A stretch of DNA of 64,000 nt from Neoechinorhynchus agilis (Eukaryota; Acanthocephala): assembly GCA_051530055.1 (NCBI GenBank), contig CM121342.1, forward strand, positions 8,866,001 to 8,930,000, written 5' to 3'. This document shows positions 44,140-55,779 of the stretch, in pieces (within the stretch, counting starts at the first letter, position 1; each line of letters begins with the position of its first letter). The notes below the pieces were generated by a model. The model searched no databases, was not told the DNA's origin, and saw only the letters and a list, made by a program, of their open reading frames with translations. Both the position numbers and the translations under genes were made by a program.

Positions 44140-44430
44140 GACGTTAAATTAAGCAATTATAATTTTTTATAAGATAAGTAATTCGCAACAACGCTCGATA
44201 GAAAATCAGAATTAGAGAGCGTTGCGCGAACATCCAGCGAATTTCATAGCAGATAAACGCAGTAGTCGGTTAATGTTTCTACGAAAAAATCGGAGTTTGC
44301 AACACAAAACATATTTTCATTGTCAACAACAAATATTTGTACCTGGCAAATATTTATGCAGAACGCGAATAATTGTTAAACGAGTTTTGTGAATTTGTTG
44401 CGACAAATGCCAATTTTCGGATAGCTTTAT
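44140..44430 (+). repeat. Long direct repeat, copy 1
   Basis: About 290 bp, roughly 85-90% identical by eye to 48588-48880 (shared words GAGAGCGTTGCGCGAACATC, AGTCGGTTAATGTTTCTACG). Its continuation is displaced to 46112-46200 by a LINE. The minus strand of copy 2 has a 60-codon open frame, but nothing I recognise. Confidence 0.85.
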
Positions 44431-44433
44431 CCA

Positions 44434-46111
44434 AGCAAAAGCAGCCAACTGAATCAGCTCTAAGACATACCCAACTGTGGTCGAAGAAATTTTAACTGCA
44501 CACAATTTTAGTGCCTATGACCATCCACCTATCTCCATTCTTCGTGAAAAGAACTTTACTTGGCGCTTCACGCTAGAGCAATTTTTACATGCTTCGAAAC
44601 CCCATCCTTCGTAAGCTTACAATGGCTGTTCTGTCTCCCCTAAAATTTTCCCTGGAGTCAGTAGTGAAAATAAATCCGCATTTTTTAACAAATTCTTTAA
44701 ATCCCAACTAAACTTAGCTGATTTGTTAAAAATCAATATTGCTAAGAAAGTTTTTATTCCCACCATATTAGAATAATTGCAATCCAAAATCCCATTATTT
44801 CCTGTCTGGAGAGAATTATTAACTCTAAATTGTTAAAAAAATTAGAGAAACGTTGCATCATCTCTCTTCACTACTTCCACGGGTTTGTTCGTCGACGTGG
44901 GGTTCATTCACCATTAACGGATCTCCACCTCTTAAATACGGCAACAAATACAAATAAAGTTCTGACTCAGCTTGACTTAAAGCTTTTGATGCCCCCTTAA
45001 TATTATTTAAAAAATTCAGCATCTAATCGAATCCAAATCCTTCTATTATGAAGTTGATCCATGTAACACGAAATTCTTTTCTCGCTATGGTGTTCCTCAA
45101 TGTTCTCAATTGTCACCCACTCTCTTCTTTTTTTAAAGACATCAATGGCTACCATTTTATTCGTCCATTTATTTACGCGGACGACATTTTTCTTTTTTGC
45201 AAAGCTCGCTTCAGTGGTTTCATTGTTTCCAAACTCTCTTCTTACCTCAAGAACCTTGCCTCTGCTCTCTCTCTAAAGTAAATATTATTTTGAATCTTAA
45301 CAAATCTTTTATAATTCTGCTCACTAAATCTTACGGCCCAAGAAAATCTCTTGCCCTTCTATTTAGCACACCCCATTTTATCAAGCGACTTCCCTTCTAC
45401 TCAAAACCGAATTTTTATTAATACTTCTCTGAAGAGTTCATTCTGCAAAATTGAATCTATAATCAAGCGGCTAAAAGCATCGCCCGGTTCCTTTCCCAAC
45501 CCTTGTCCGTGCACTCAAAAGTATTGTAGGAGGGTCACTGTGCTTCATTGCGTTCAGTAGACCTCCAGAACTACGGATCCCCTTTTTGAAAACTTTTAAT
45601 GGTAAACTATGTAAATTATTTTTTTAATTGAACTTCGATGGTGACCTTTTTCAGCCATTTTTGCATAAATTATTTTTATCTAAAATGGTATGTGAAGGTA
45701 GAGTCTTCGGTTTTTAGAATACTATGTACGAAGGACTCGAACAATTTGGACTTCAATTCGATCTTGAGCGGAACATATAAGATGTTCCCAATGGAAAACA
45801 ACCAGTTCAACCAATTTTTAAGTTTTGTATCGGAACGAGAAGCAGGACGATTGGTGAAGGAACCTGAATCCCTATTGGACCTTCCTCACCTAATGCGCTG
45901 TGTAGTATTGTAACTAATTGCGCATGGTTTTCATATTACTGTGAGGCAATAGTAATGACTCAGGGATTTGATCGATCCGATGCTCAGCTTTATTCGTTGC
46001 CTTGATTGGTCTCGACCAACAACACAACGTTAGAAAAAGGAGAAAAGGAAAAACATTGCATGCGTGTCAATAATTGTATGGATGTGTGAGGCTGTGCAAT
46101 AAATAAATAAA
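44434..46111 (+). mobile_element. 5'-truncated LINE insertion with target-site duplication
   Basis: Inserted within the 290-bp direct repeat: TTTTCGGATAGCTTTAT on the left (about 44414-44430) and ATTTCTGATAGCTTTGT on the right (46111-46127), while the other repeat copy at 48860-48875 has one uninterrupted TTTTCTGATAGCTTTAT. The insert carries RT motifs in pieces (TQLDLKAFD; YADDIFLFCKARFS at about 45173-45214), matching the LINE at 49.2-53.3 kb, and ends in AATAAATAAATAAA. Frames are broken. A 91-codon frame (45638-45913) near its 3' end is probably the ORF2 tail. Confidence 0.85.
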
Positions 46112-46319
46112 TTTCTGATAGCTTTGTTAGTTGCGATTTATGTTTATTTTATACTCAAAGTTAAATATTTCTAAAGAAACGACAAACTATGAAGGTAGTG
46201 TCAAGTGTTGCCGCGATGTTCTGAATTAGCTTTATTTTCGTTGTACTCGTCATGTTTGTGATAACCCCAGATTTTAAAGGCATTTCGAGCACTGTTGAAT
46301 TTTTTCGATATTGAAATCT

Positions 46320-47960
46320 CGATGAGTTTTGGAAAAGATGCAAAAACTTTGCGTAAAATTTTCAATTCAGTTTCAACTTCTTTACTTAAATAACGATATT
46401 TGCATGTGTTCAGTAGCAGGTCAAGGAGGTTGGCCTATGAACTGTAATGAACTTCTATCGAATGATGTTCACAATCCTATAGAACCGATTATGCTCGCCT
46501 TGAAGACGGAATCAATGAACGTTCAGGTTCTGCGAATCAAATATCATTACAAATTGAACCAAGCAATCCGCCCGAAATGACCCAGTAGGCTTTATTGTGC
46601 CCGAGAAGGTGACAATTTGACTCGGACATTGAAGGATATCGTAGAAGCCTCGAAGTGCAACCCAATAATCCCGAAGTACTCTTCAAGATCAGGAATTGCC
46701 TAAGAGAAAAAGGATCGTTCACCGAAGAAAAAGATTGCTACATAAAATCTATAAATGTTAATCCAAGTTATGCGGAATCATTTGACGTACTTGCTACGTT
46801 ATATTGGCAATGGTGACGCCCAAGACAATCCTTAAATGCGATAAAGACAGCAATTAGAAAACGTTCGAATTCTTATTCCCTGCATATGAGTATCGCTTAT
46901 CTCATGCAATAAGAAAGTCTTAGGTCAACTAAAGAAATTTTGGAACATTCCGAGAAAGCCTTAACTTTGAACCCAGGAATCTCTGCGATTCATATGATGT
47001 ACGTGGACGCCCTTGCATAATTAGCGGAAGATGTCGAAAAAGCCATCCTTCATTATAATATAGTCATTGAACTCGGCCAAAAAGTCCAAAGAATTTATAT
47101 GCGGAAAGCAAAAGCGATGAGGATGATATCAAATTTCCAAGGAGCAGTTGATGTCTACAAAGTCTCTCTTCGTAAATTTCCAAATTTTCAAGAAGCGATT
47201 TTCGGGCTTGAAAATTGTCTCAGGTATACTTGTGATTGGACGAATTTTACCCGCATGGAGAATTTAATTGTGAATTTTATTCGGAAACAGCTAATTCACA
47301 GTGGTCAGCAAACAAAGTGAACAATATATCAAAATCAAGGCGTTCTTTATCCGTTATTTCATTCGGAGAGGAAATCAATAGCAGAAATAGAAGCCAGGAA
47401 GTGCACCAGAAAAGTTGATTTATCTCATGCGCCCGCATTCTCTCATTATTCGAAGATCAGCACGGAACTGGTAAGCAAACGAATCCGAGTTGGCAATGTT
47501 TCTTCGGATTTCGGGGACCACCCGTCGTCCCATCAAATGCAAAGCATTCCTGGAACGCATAATCACGACGTGTTCGAGATATTCTGTTATTCAACAAGGC
47601 CTAAAAATCAAACGACATTTTTGTCAAGAATCAACAGAGGTTCTGACCATTTTATTGATATTTCTGGGATGCCGTTTCAGAATGCGGCAAATCTCATTCA
47701 CTCTCACCGAATCCATAGTCTGGTAAATATGAACGGATATATGGACGCTAACCGAAATGAAATCGTTGCGATGAAACCAGGGCCCATACAGATAATGTGA
47801 CTCGGCTATCCGAATACAAGCGGTTCACATTTTATGGATTACATAATCACGGACGAGATCGCAAGTCCGCTGAATTATGCTGAACAATTTAGTGAACGAA
47901 TGGTAAATAATGAACCGGGTTGCAATCAAAATTAAAGAAGAATTTCAGCTCAAAAAATCA
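46320..47960 (+). pseudogene. O-GlcNAc transferase pseudogene (TPRs plus start of catalytic domain)
   Basis: OGT adds N-acetylglucosamine to Ser/Thr of nuclear and cytosolic proteins. TPR units: YRRSLEVQPNNPEVLFKIRN, CYIKSINVNPSYAESFDVLA, EHSEKALTLNPGISAIHMMY, VDVYKVSLRKFPNFQEAIFG. Then the family-specific [82 protein letters not shown]. It stops soon after [11 protein letters not shown], so the UDP-GlcNAc-binding C-terminal lobe is absent. Lesions include TGA at 46814, TAA near 46910 and 47018, TGA at 47798 where the family has Trp, and frameshifts around 47320-47420 and 47535. No introns are visible across about 1.5 kb, which fits a retro-copy, though this genome has short introns anyway. 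Confidence 0.88.
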
Positions 47961-47964
47961 AAGA

Positions 47965-48580
47965 AAACGTGCAATGTATCAGCACGAGGACGCAGTTCAA
48001 GCAATAAATTGGAAGCATCAAAGAAAAAGGAGCTTTCGTCAAAAAAGCAATGATCCAACGAAGGAAAGAAATCCGGTGATATGAAATAAGATAGCGATTC
48101 AAGCGTCTACGGCACGAATATTCGATCCAATCGGTCAAAATAATTAGCTCTAAAACAAAGACTTTGCATCGAATAGTCAACAAAAATCTTTAGCTTGAAA
48201 ATAAAAATAGATAAAAAATTTAGTAGTTTTTCTAAGGGGAGCCGAACTTTAAACCTTTTTTGTGAATCTGAGGTACACTAAAAGTGCCAAATAGCAAAGT
48301 GAAGAGTATAAGCGATCAAACGGAACAATGACTAACTTTACAAAAAGGTTTTATCAATAATCGACGACTATAAAGGCAGCTATAATTATTTCTAAGATCC
48401 AAAACGATCACCGAAATCGCAATAAGAGAAATTATTGGTATTATTTTGTCACATCTTATTTAGGCGAAATAAAGTGTTGCTCAAGGTTTTCGTTGCAGCC
48501 ATGAAAGCAAACCAAAAATTACTGTAAAGTAGAAGGATTTTGTGGATAACGGCCGAGCAATCTTCTATTTGTAATTATAG
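47965..48580. other. Unassigned spacer
   Basis: AT-rich; no recognised gene or repeat between the OGT relic and the second direct repeat. A 77-codon minus-strand frame at 47950-48183 looks like chance. Confidence 0.35.
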
Positions 48581-48587
48581 TCAATCG

Positions 48588-48945
48588 ACGCTTAATTTAG
48601 CAATAATAATTTTTTAGAAGATAAGTAATTCTCAACAACGCTCGACAGAAAATGAGCATTAGAGAGCGTTGCGCGAACATCCAACGGATTTTTTAGCAGA
48701 TAAATACGGTAGTCGGTTAATGTTTCTACGAATAAATCGGAGAGCTTGCAACACAAAATATTCACTATGAACAACGAATATTTGTAGCTAGCAAATATTT
48801 ATGCAGAACCCGAATAATTGTTAAACAAGTTTTGTGAATTCATTTCGACAAATGCCAATTTTCTGATAGCTTTATCCGTGCGGTTTATGTTTGTTTTAGA
48901 CTCAACGTTAAAAATTTCTAACAAACGACAACCTACGAAGTTAGA
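48588..48945 (+). repeat. Long direct repeat, copy 2 (uninterrupted)
   Basis: Continuous version of 44140-44430 plus 46112-46200, including the empty LINE target site at about 48860-48876. Together the two copies bracket the OGT pseudogene. Confidence 0.85.
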
Positions 48946-48949
48946 AAAA

Positions 48950-49220
48950 TACATCTTAATTATAAAAAAAGCGTTATCTGAAAAGTTACAATTTCAGCAA
49001 ATGCACAACGGAGACTAAAGTTAAAGATTAAAACGTAAAAACGACTTTCAAGACGAAACTTTAAGATACATCAAAATTGCTTTAAACGCCGAGTCCAATT
49101 CCAAAAAAGACGGCGGAAAATATTTAGATTTTGCCGAAGTCGGCGTCAGTTTGCATTTTTTATTAAAAAAGTTACAGCAAATGACATTTAACAAAATCCC
49201 GTCTTACCGAAGATATTAAA
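48950..49220 (+). other. Coding-like stretch upstream of the LINE, unidentified
   Basis: From about 49057 to 49210 a frame reads LRYIKIALNAESNSKKDGGK then YLDFAEVGVSLHFLLKKLQQ. It looks protein-like but I cannot name it. Could be a host exon or the LINE 5' region. Confidence 0.3.
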
Positions 49221-49223
49221 TTT

Positions 49224-52200
49224 TTGTATTGTTTTGGTTTTCATTCTATCGTTGCATTTTCAATGGATTGGGTTCTGGCACAGATTAACGTAACTTCGAG
49301 GAAGGCAATATTAATTCCACCATCTATCGACATCAAAAAGCGCTGTTTCGTGATGCAAAATTGCGCTTCGAATATCAGCAATCAGATAAACCCTATTTCC
49401 GACATATCTAGATTAAGTTTTGTTCCTACTATCCCCCTCCCCTTGAGTGATTGTGAAGTTTTGAATTATTGTGCACAAGTTTCCATAGGGGATCAGATGG
49501 AACATTCCATCGACGCATCAAAGTTTAAGCGTCCTGTTAGGAAAGAGGATTTCGTTATCAAAATTCCCAAAGAAGCCATCTCGCGTTATTTCTTCGAGAA
49601 GTATTTACTGCCGAATGGTCGTGAGAAATATATGAATTTTTTGATAAAGAGGTTCTCGGTGACCAAATTCCACATCCTGTTTATTTTTTTCGATGCGGCC
49701 GGTAAAGACCTCTTTTCTAAGATGCTAGGGGAGTTAAGCATCCAATCTGTTGACCTATCTCGTAGAGTCACCTTTCTAATGAGGAATCCTCCTCAAGACT
49801 TGGATACTACTGATTTTCGCAAAATTGAGGATGAGTTAGGTATAAAACTGGTCAAATATCTGTTTAGACCCAACGCTAGTTCAGCCTACGCCATCCTATG
49901 TTCAGCTACTATCAATGTCGCCGAGAGTCTAGCTAACTCCGGCAGGGGTTTTTTCTCATACTGGGTCACTTTTGACCGATACAGGGACTCTATCTATGAT
50001 TATAATTTGACGATATGTCATAGGTGTTCGAGACTGTGTCTTCCCCTCCAGATGCATCTTTTGTGCAGGTCCTCATCACAAATCATCTTGCTCCAATTCT
50101 GATGCTGCTACCTGTGCAAACTGTGGCAAGAATCATCCGGCCTTTGCACGTTCTTGCAAATTCGCGCAAAAATATTTTGACGATTCCATACCATCGAAGC
50201 AGCGAGTATTCCATAATTCTAGTTATAGAGAATTCTATCCACAACATAATCCTTTCTCTTCGGACGGTTTTTCCTCTAAGGAGTCGAAGACTCAACCTTC
50301 CCCTGATGGTCACAAGCCTAAACTTCCCCCCAAACCTCCGGAAAAATCCTTTCTTGATAGTTTAAAATCTTCCATTAATACTTCTCAACTTTATCCCGAT
50401 AAAGAAATTTCATTACTTATGTACATCCTTACTTTGATCCTTCACAAACTGCAAAATCTTTCTACACCAGACTCTACCTCGACAATTTTTCTAGATTATT
50501 TAACTTTAATAACTGGATCGATTGTGAAAATTATAAAAGAGATATTTCCCCATCTTTGCGTAACTTGGAATCTATAGATTCCAAACGTCCTAAATTCATT
50601 TAATGACTTGTTCCAATTATAAGGACTGTCCTTTCTCTTTCATTACATATAATGCCTCTAGGGCTTCGCGTCTTCCCGTTTTTCTTACTCCTTGTATATT
50701 TGATATGTTATGTTTTCAAGAAACCGGCTTTTCTAAATTGTTTCTTTTCGATAATTATGATTTTCATATTCTTCTCCCTTGCTCCTCATCAACCAATCAG
50801 CATATTAGCTTCTCTGGAGGACTCCAAACATTTATTCTTAAATTTCACTCTTCTAAACTTCTCTTTCAAACTAAAAATATCTCTTTTGCAATGCAAATTC
50901 TTTCTTTTAAGAATCCCTTTTATGGTACCTCATCCTTTTTCTCTCCTACTCTTATCATTTGCAACTTGTATATTCAACCCAGACATGTTGGAAATTTTAC
51001 TAAATCTTTTATACATATCCTCCGTTGCTGGAATCCCGACTTTATTGTCGGCGATTTCAATAGTAATTTTTAAATGCTTTTAGGCCCTTTTTAAGTTTCA
51101 CAATTTTTTGCTCCCTAAATATTCTTCATTTCATAATGTTAAATCCAATAGACATACCTTCTTGGATGGAGCAATTATTAAAAAGTCAATTCCAATTCTA
51201 TTCTATCCTGCTTCCCAACTTCAGTCACAGAGATTGTTAGGGCATGACTTCATTCTTTTTAAATCTAATGGCATTTCTCTTAAGGACACTTTTGTTTTTA
51301 ATCCTCAAAGCTTATCGAAATTTAATAATGATCTCTTATCTTTTATGAACTCACATACTTCTATCTCCTTATCTGACTTTTGTACATAAAAATTTAATTA
51401 TCAAGTCTATGATCAAGCGACCCCCTGTCTGTCATGAAGCCAACATGTTTTATAAAAAAACTGTTATAGCTGATTTGTATAATAACTCTCCTCTTAAAAA
51501 CTTCTTTATGAAAAAATTTTACACGGCTAAGTTTTATCATCAAGTTTCTTTGGACAAAAAGAAGCTGATCTCTCTTAAGCCTTTTGGTAAGGATTCTTGG
51601 TCCTGTATTTTGAACAGGAGACCAGTTTGTTGGAAGGCAAACGCATCCAACTGGATTGGCTCTATATCTTATCCTGCAGTAATCGAGTCTATTTTGATGG
51701 CGCATACTTTTAGTGCATGTTCTTCTCCTCCACTTCCTATCTATAATAAAAAGTCTTTCTCATGGAATTTTGAAGTGGTAGCTACCCCTCTAAGGCTTAT
51801 AGTATAAGTTGCACTTCACCCAATAATTTTGCTTCTATTTCTTATGATGTTCAATTGATTTTTTAATAGGCTTCGTCTATCGAAAATTGATTTTAATGAT
51901 CTCCTTAACGTTAATATTGTTAAGAAATTTTTTATTTCCAAGACGAAAAGACGTATTTTTAACGCTTCCCACATTATAGTCATATCCATACAGAACCCAA
52001 TCGTCTCTTGCTTAGAAAGAGCGGTGAACGGGAAGCTGTATGACTTTTTAGTTTCTAGAAATCTTATACCTGACTCTTTTCATGGTTTTATTTCGGGTAA
52101 AGGTGTTACTTCGCTTTTGTTCTCTCTTAATTCTATGAATAAAGCTATTAATTTACAAAAACTTCTCATTCAGTTGGATATTAATAAGGCTTTTGACGTC

Positions 52201-53335
52201 TTGGGTCGCTCTTTCCTTTATCAGGCCTTAGTTAATCTTAAGGTTCCTCTAAATCTTATCTACAAAACCAACTATCTTATGGAATCTAAGTCATTTTACT
52301 ATGAGGTGAACCCTTCTCACACTAAATTTTTCTCTAGGTATGGCGTTTCTCAAGGCTCGCCCCTCTCGCTCATCTTATTCTTAATTGCCCTCATATATAT
52401 TTTTAAAAAATTAAAGAAATCTTCTTCCATATATCCGCTAGTTTATGCGGATGATATATTTCTATTTTGTAAAGCTAGAACATCTTCAATCCTAACTAAT
52501 AATATAGCTAATTTTATGAATTCTTTGTCTTCGGAACTTAGGAAAGCCAATCTGGTCGTAAATAGTAACAAAACTTTCTTTATTCCACTAACTAAAACCT
52601 TGGTCTCGAGGAAGCTTCTAATTAATGAATTAACATCTAATTTATATTTCCCTAATGTCTACTTTAGATCACATTCCAGGATTTTAGATGTAGACTTCCC
52701 TTGTAAGAATCATAGAATTTTTATTAACTCGTCCCTTAAAAGTCTTGGCAAAAACAGTTATCTTGATCAAAAGAGCAAAAAAGCTCTCCATCCCTTCTCT
52801 TTTTATCTTTAAAGTTTTAAAAATCTTTTTAGGGGGTTCAATTTGCTTTTTCGCACGAGGCCGGTCCCCTGAAAATAGGCTTTCATTTTATCTTACCTTG
52901 CTGAATAAGCTTAGTAGTATTCTTATTAGAAATAATATTGATACGGAACTCTTCTTTTTCCTTTTTAACAAGAATTTTTTTGTCTAAAATCTTTTTTTTC
53001 TCTAATCTTAATTCTATCTGTAAATATTTTAAATACAACTCTTCAATTCTTAGAATCTTTTACAATAAATCATCTAGTTTTTTACCCATTAATCAAACTA
53101 ATATACTTAACAGGAATGAGGTAAGTGATTTTCTCATGTTATTCTTTTTTTTACAGGATCAGGACAAGAAATTGATTATTATTACTTAAGAATTAAAATA
53201 AGGGTTTTCGAGGCTGCTGTGAGGGGATTTAAGAGATCGTCCCACAACTCACAGCCATCTTGGGCCCGAGACATATTAGATCAAGCAAGAAAGAGGAATT
53301 AAGAGATTGATTGTGTGTATGTTATATGAGGCGTG
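49224..53335 (+). mobile_element. Near full-length LINE with ORF1, APE endonuclease and RT
   Basis: ORF1 (about 49224-50580): FVIKIPKEAISRYFFEKYLL, ILCSATINVAESLANSGRG, SIYDY, then after a frameshift near 50030 two zinc knuckles (CIFCAGPHHKSSC, CANCGKNHPAFARSC). ORF2: apurinic-type endonuclease with FITYNASRASR, MLCFQETGFSK, SFSGGLQTF and FIVGDFNSNF (50603-51073), then GHDFILFKSNG (about 51240). RT at 52024-52812 has QLDINKAFDVLGR, GVSQGSPLSLILF and catalytic YADD at 52444-52455. Stops break ORF2 after 51073, 51389 and 51807, and near 52810. The 3' end is AT-rich (ATAATAATATAATAACG). It cannot be autonomous, but it is the best preserved element in the window and the reference for the ORF1 scraps in the palindrome. 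Confidence 0.9.
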
Positions 53336-53339
53336 AAAT

Positions 53340-53640
53340 AATAATATAATAACGTAATTTAAATGGTTGCGTTTTCATTTTGCGCTTCTAATTTAGAAAT
53401 TTCACCAGCTCTAACAGCAAGAAAATTAAACATTGAACCTATAGATTCTCTAAGCGATTGAGCCAATTTCTCTTTTTTTTCGAATCGGCATTTAAGACTC
53501 TTTTAGACAAATCTTTAGTTTTTTTCAAAAACTTGCATGAAGTCTTCGGTCGCAATACCAACTATTCTCTTGTCTCAATTTAACCGAATAAAAATAACTC
53601 GCCCCTTTTAGTTCCATTTTCCTCGCCTTGGAGAACCGTG
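53340..53640. other. Unassigned spacer
   Basis: Nothing recognised between the LINE 3' end and the triplicated segment. Confidence 0.35.
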
Positions 53641-54712
53641 TTTTTCAATCTTTGAACGCGTTTAGTCAACTGTTTCTCTCGTTATTATTGTATCAGTAAC
53701 TTCCTTTAGATGACTTTTTTTCTTTGTCTATATCCTTGATGTGTTAATTGGCTGTCCCTGATCTTATTGATAATCAATCGATCTTATTTTTTCATTATAT
53801 TCCGGATGAAATGACTGACGCTCCGTTTTTTTAAAATTCACACTCTATCATTCTACGCGACTTTAGTCGCAGATGAGAATTTAATTCTAAGAATTTGTTT
53901 ATGAAATCGGCAAATCATCTTCGATTAAGACTCCTTTTTAAGTCATCTTCTCTGAGTAACAAAATCCGCAGAAGTTTAGACCATGAGTGTATTCTTCGAT
54001 CGATATTGATAGCTTCGAGAATTTACCCAATTTTTATTGGAGAAACAATCACTAGCAGTGCCCTTTGACAATAACTTTCTTGGAAGCTCCCCTTGGATCG
54101 CAGTTATATTGCTAAGTTGTTCAAGTTCGGAAGATGCAACGTAGATGCTAGTTGAATTATTGTTCAGCTCTTAGCTTGGTTAATAACTTTTTATTAAAAA
54201 CGTTCCTAACCTCGTCGGGTACATCATCAGTTTGTAGGTTCGAAACGTAGCCTAGAACTGGTATGGACAAGAGAATTCAACTGTTTAATTAAAACAAAGC
54301 ATTGCGATAGCTGTAATCAGTGTTGATACACTATGACTTCTGCCCAGTGCTCTGAATGTTAAAGTGAAGAAACTCATTGAAGCGCGAGTAAACAGCGCAG
54401 GGTGTCTCCTTACATGATTCTAAACTCGACTGCACCTTCGGCGAGGGAGGAGAAGCTATCGTACTTCTTCTATGAAGACGACATCGTTCTTTTAGCAGAT
54501 AAAAAAACGATCTACAGAGAATATTCAACTTAGCACATGCTGAGCTGAAGAAAATCGGGCTGAGACTTAACGTTGCGAAGGATGCCACTTACAGCCAGCA
54601 GTTTTCAGAAAACAGCAAGTTTGTTGCAAGCACTGAACCGGTTGTCAATTTGGAAGGGTACCCGATTGAATCAATATTAGAAGGTGAGAGAGTCGCAATG
54701 TTTTTGATACTT
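53640..54712 (+). repeat. Third copy of the 6.8-7.8 kb segment, extending further
   Basis: Collinear with 6820-7785 of the left arm and its mirror at 36600-37550: the ABCC exon words on the minus strand (53640-53760), the dispersed repeat (53970-54105) and the R2-like RT motif C. About 80 bp containing motif B is missing near 54400. Beyond 54520 it continues as LAHAELKKIGLRLNVAKDAT and VNLEGYPIESILEGERVAMF, downstream RT sequence that the arm copies lack. So the segment existed as a longer unit before the palindrome formed. Confidence 0.85.
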
Positions 54713-54714
54713 TT

Positions 54715-55775
54715 CAAGTATGCGAGACAAATCTACTGTATTAACATTCTCATTTATATTTTGCGGAGATAGTTCGCCAGTTTAGGGCGTGTGTCTTTTA
54801 TGTAATTTTCCATTGTGTTTGTTTAAAGTCTTAACAAGGAAACACTTTCAGAAACCGCTCCCCTTTTGACTTTGGAAAGATTGATTGTTTAAAGCCAAAA
54901 ACAGCAGTCGTCTCTTTGGCACTTTTGTTCGTTATCAACTATCCACATTTTCAAAAAAGATCAATCCATCGCGAAACGTCAAAATGTAAAAAGCTTGACA
55001 TTCAAGCACATTTAGCCGGAGTACAAAAAGGGTAATGGCCGTTTGATGCTCTGAATGTGGTAATATCTGGTCATCTTCAAGTCCGCAAAGGTAAGTCATT
55101 GGTATGATTTGTTGAAATTCTAATTCACAATAAAAGATGGACGAAACATTAACCTCAATTATTTGCCCGTAATCAAAGGGAAAAATAGATACCTTTTCTG
55201 TTTTCGATTTTCCGTTTACGAGCATTGCTTTAAAACGAGAGAGCTAACGTCAAATGCGTAAATTTGATCATCCTTCAATTCTGCTCAATTAACGATTATT
55301 CGTTTCTGAATATCCAAGTATTATCTGTCAAACGCTTTAATATAATTCGAATTCACATGTCGTGCATCTTCTCTCCAAACGTGGAACCTGCGAGGCGGAT
55401 CGCCACGTTCTCGATTCTTAATGGCAAAAAAATTCTTGATTATATTGATTTGTGGTCATTGTGTTCAATGAATGTACGGATCGATCAACCATTGGATGGC
55501 CTAAAGTAATTGAAAGCATCATTTTGTACTATCGGCGATTGCTCTCTTCTGTTCGTAATTAATCAGTCTTCAAATTGCATGCTTATTGATTGACTTTCGA
55601 TGGAGATCATGGGCTGAATCTCAAACAAATTCAAAGACGTAAAACCCTCGGAACTTCCCTTATGACCGGCATTTAACTGGTATCTAAAATATTACGTATT
55701 TTGTAAATAAAGCAGCGGACGTGGAAGTTCTTAAGATCTACTTTGAACTGCACTCCCCTCGCCACGGAAATACTG
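54715..55775. other. Unassigned interval
   Basis: Minus-strand frame 54935-55225 (starts MLVNGKSKTEKVSIFPFDYG) and plus-strand frame 55264-55509 (NVEPARRIATFSILNGKKIL) are open. On the minus strand, DDQIYAFDVSSLVL (near 55240-55280) and DDQILPHSEHQ (near 55050) look like related short blocks. A decayed or multi-exon host gene is possible; I cannot name it. Confidence 0.35.
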
Positions 55776-55779
55776 TAAC

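Noticed and set aside
46329-46580. 83-codon ORF as an independent small gene
   Set aside because: It is an off-frame reading of the 5' part of the OGT pseudogene.
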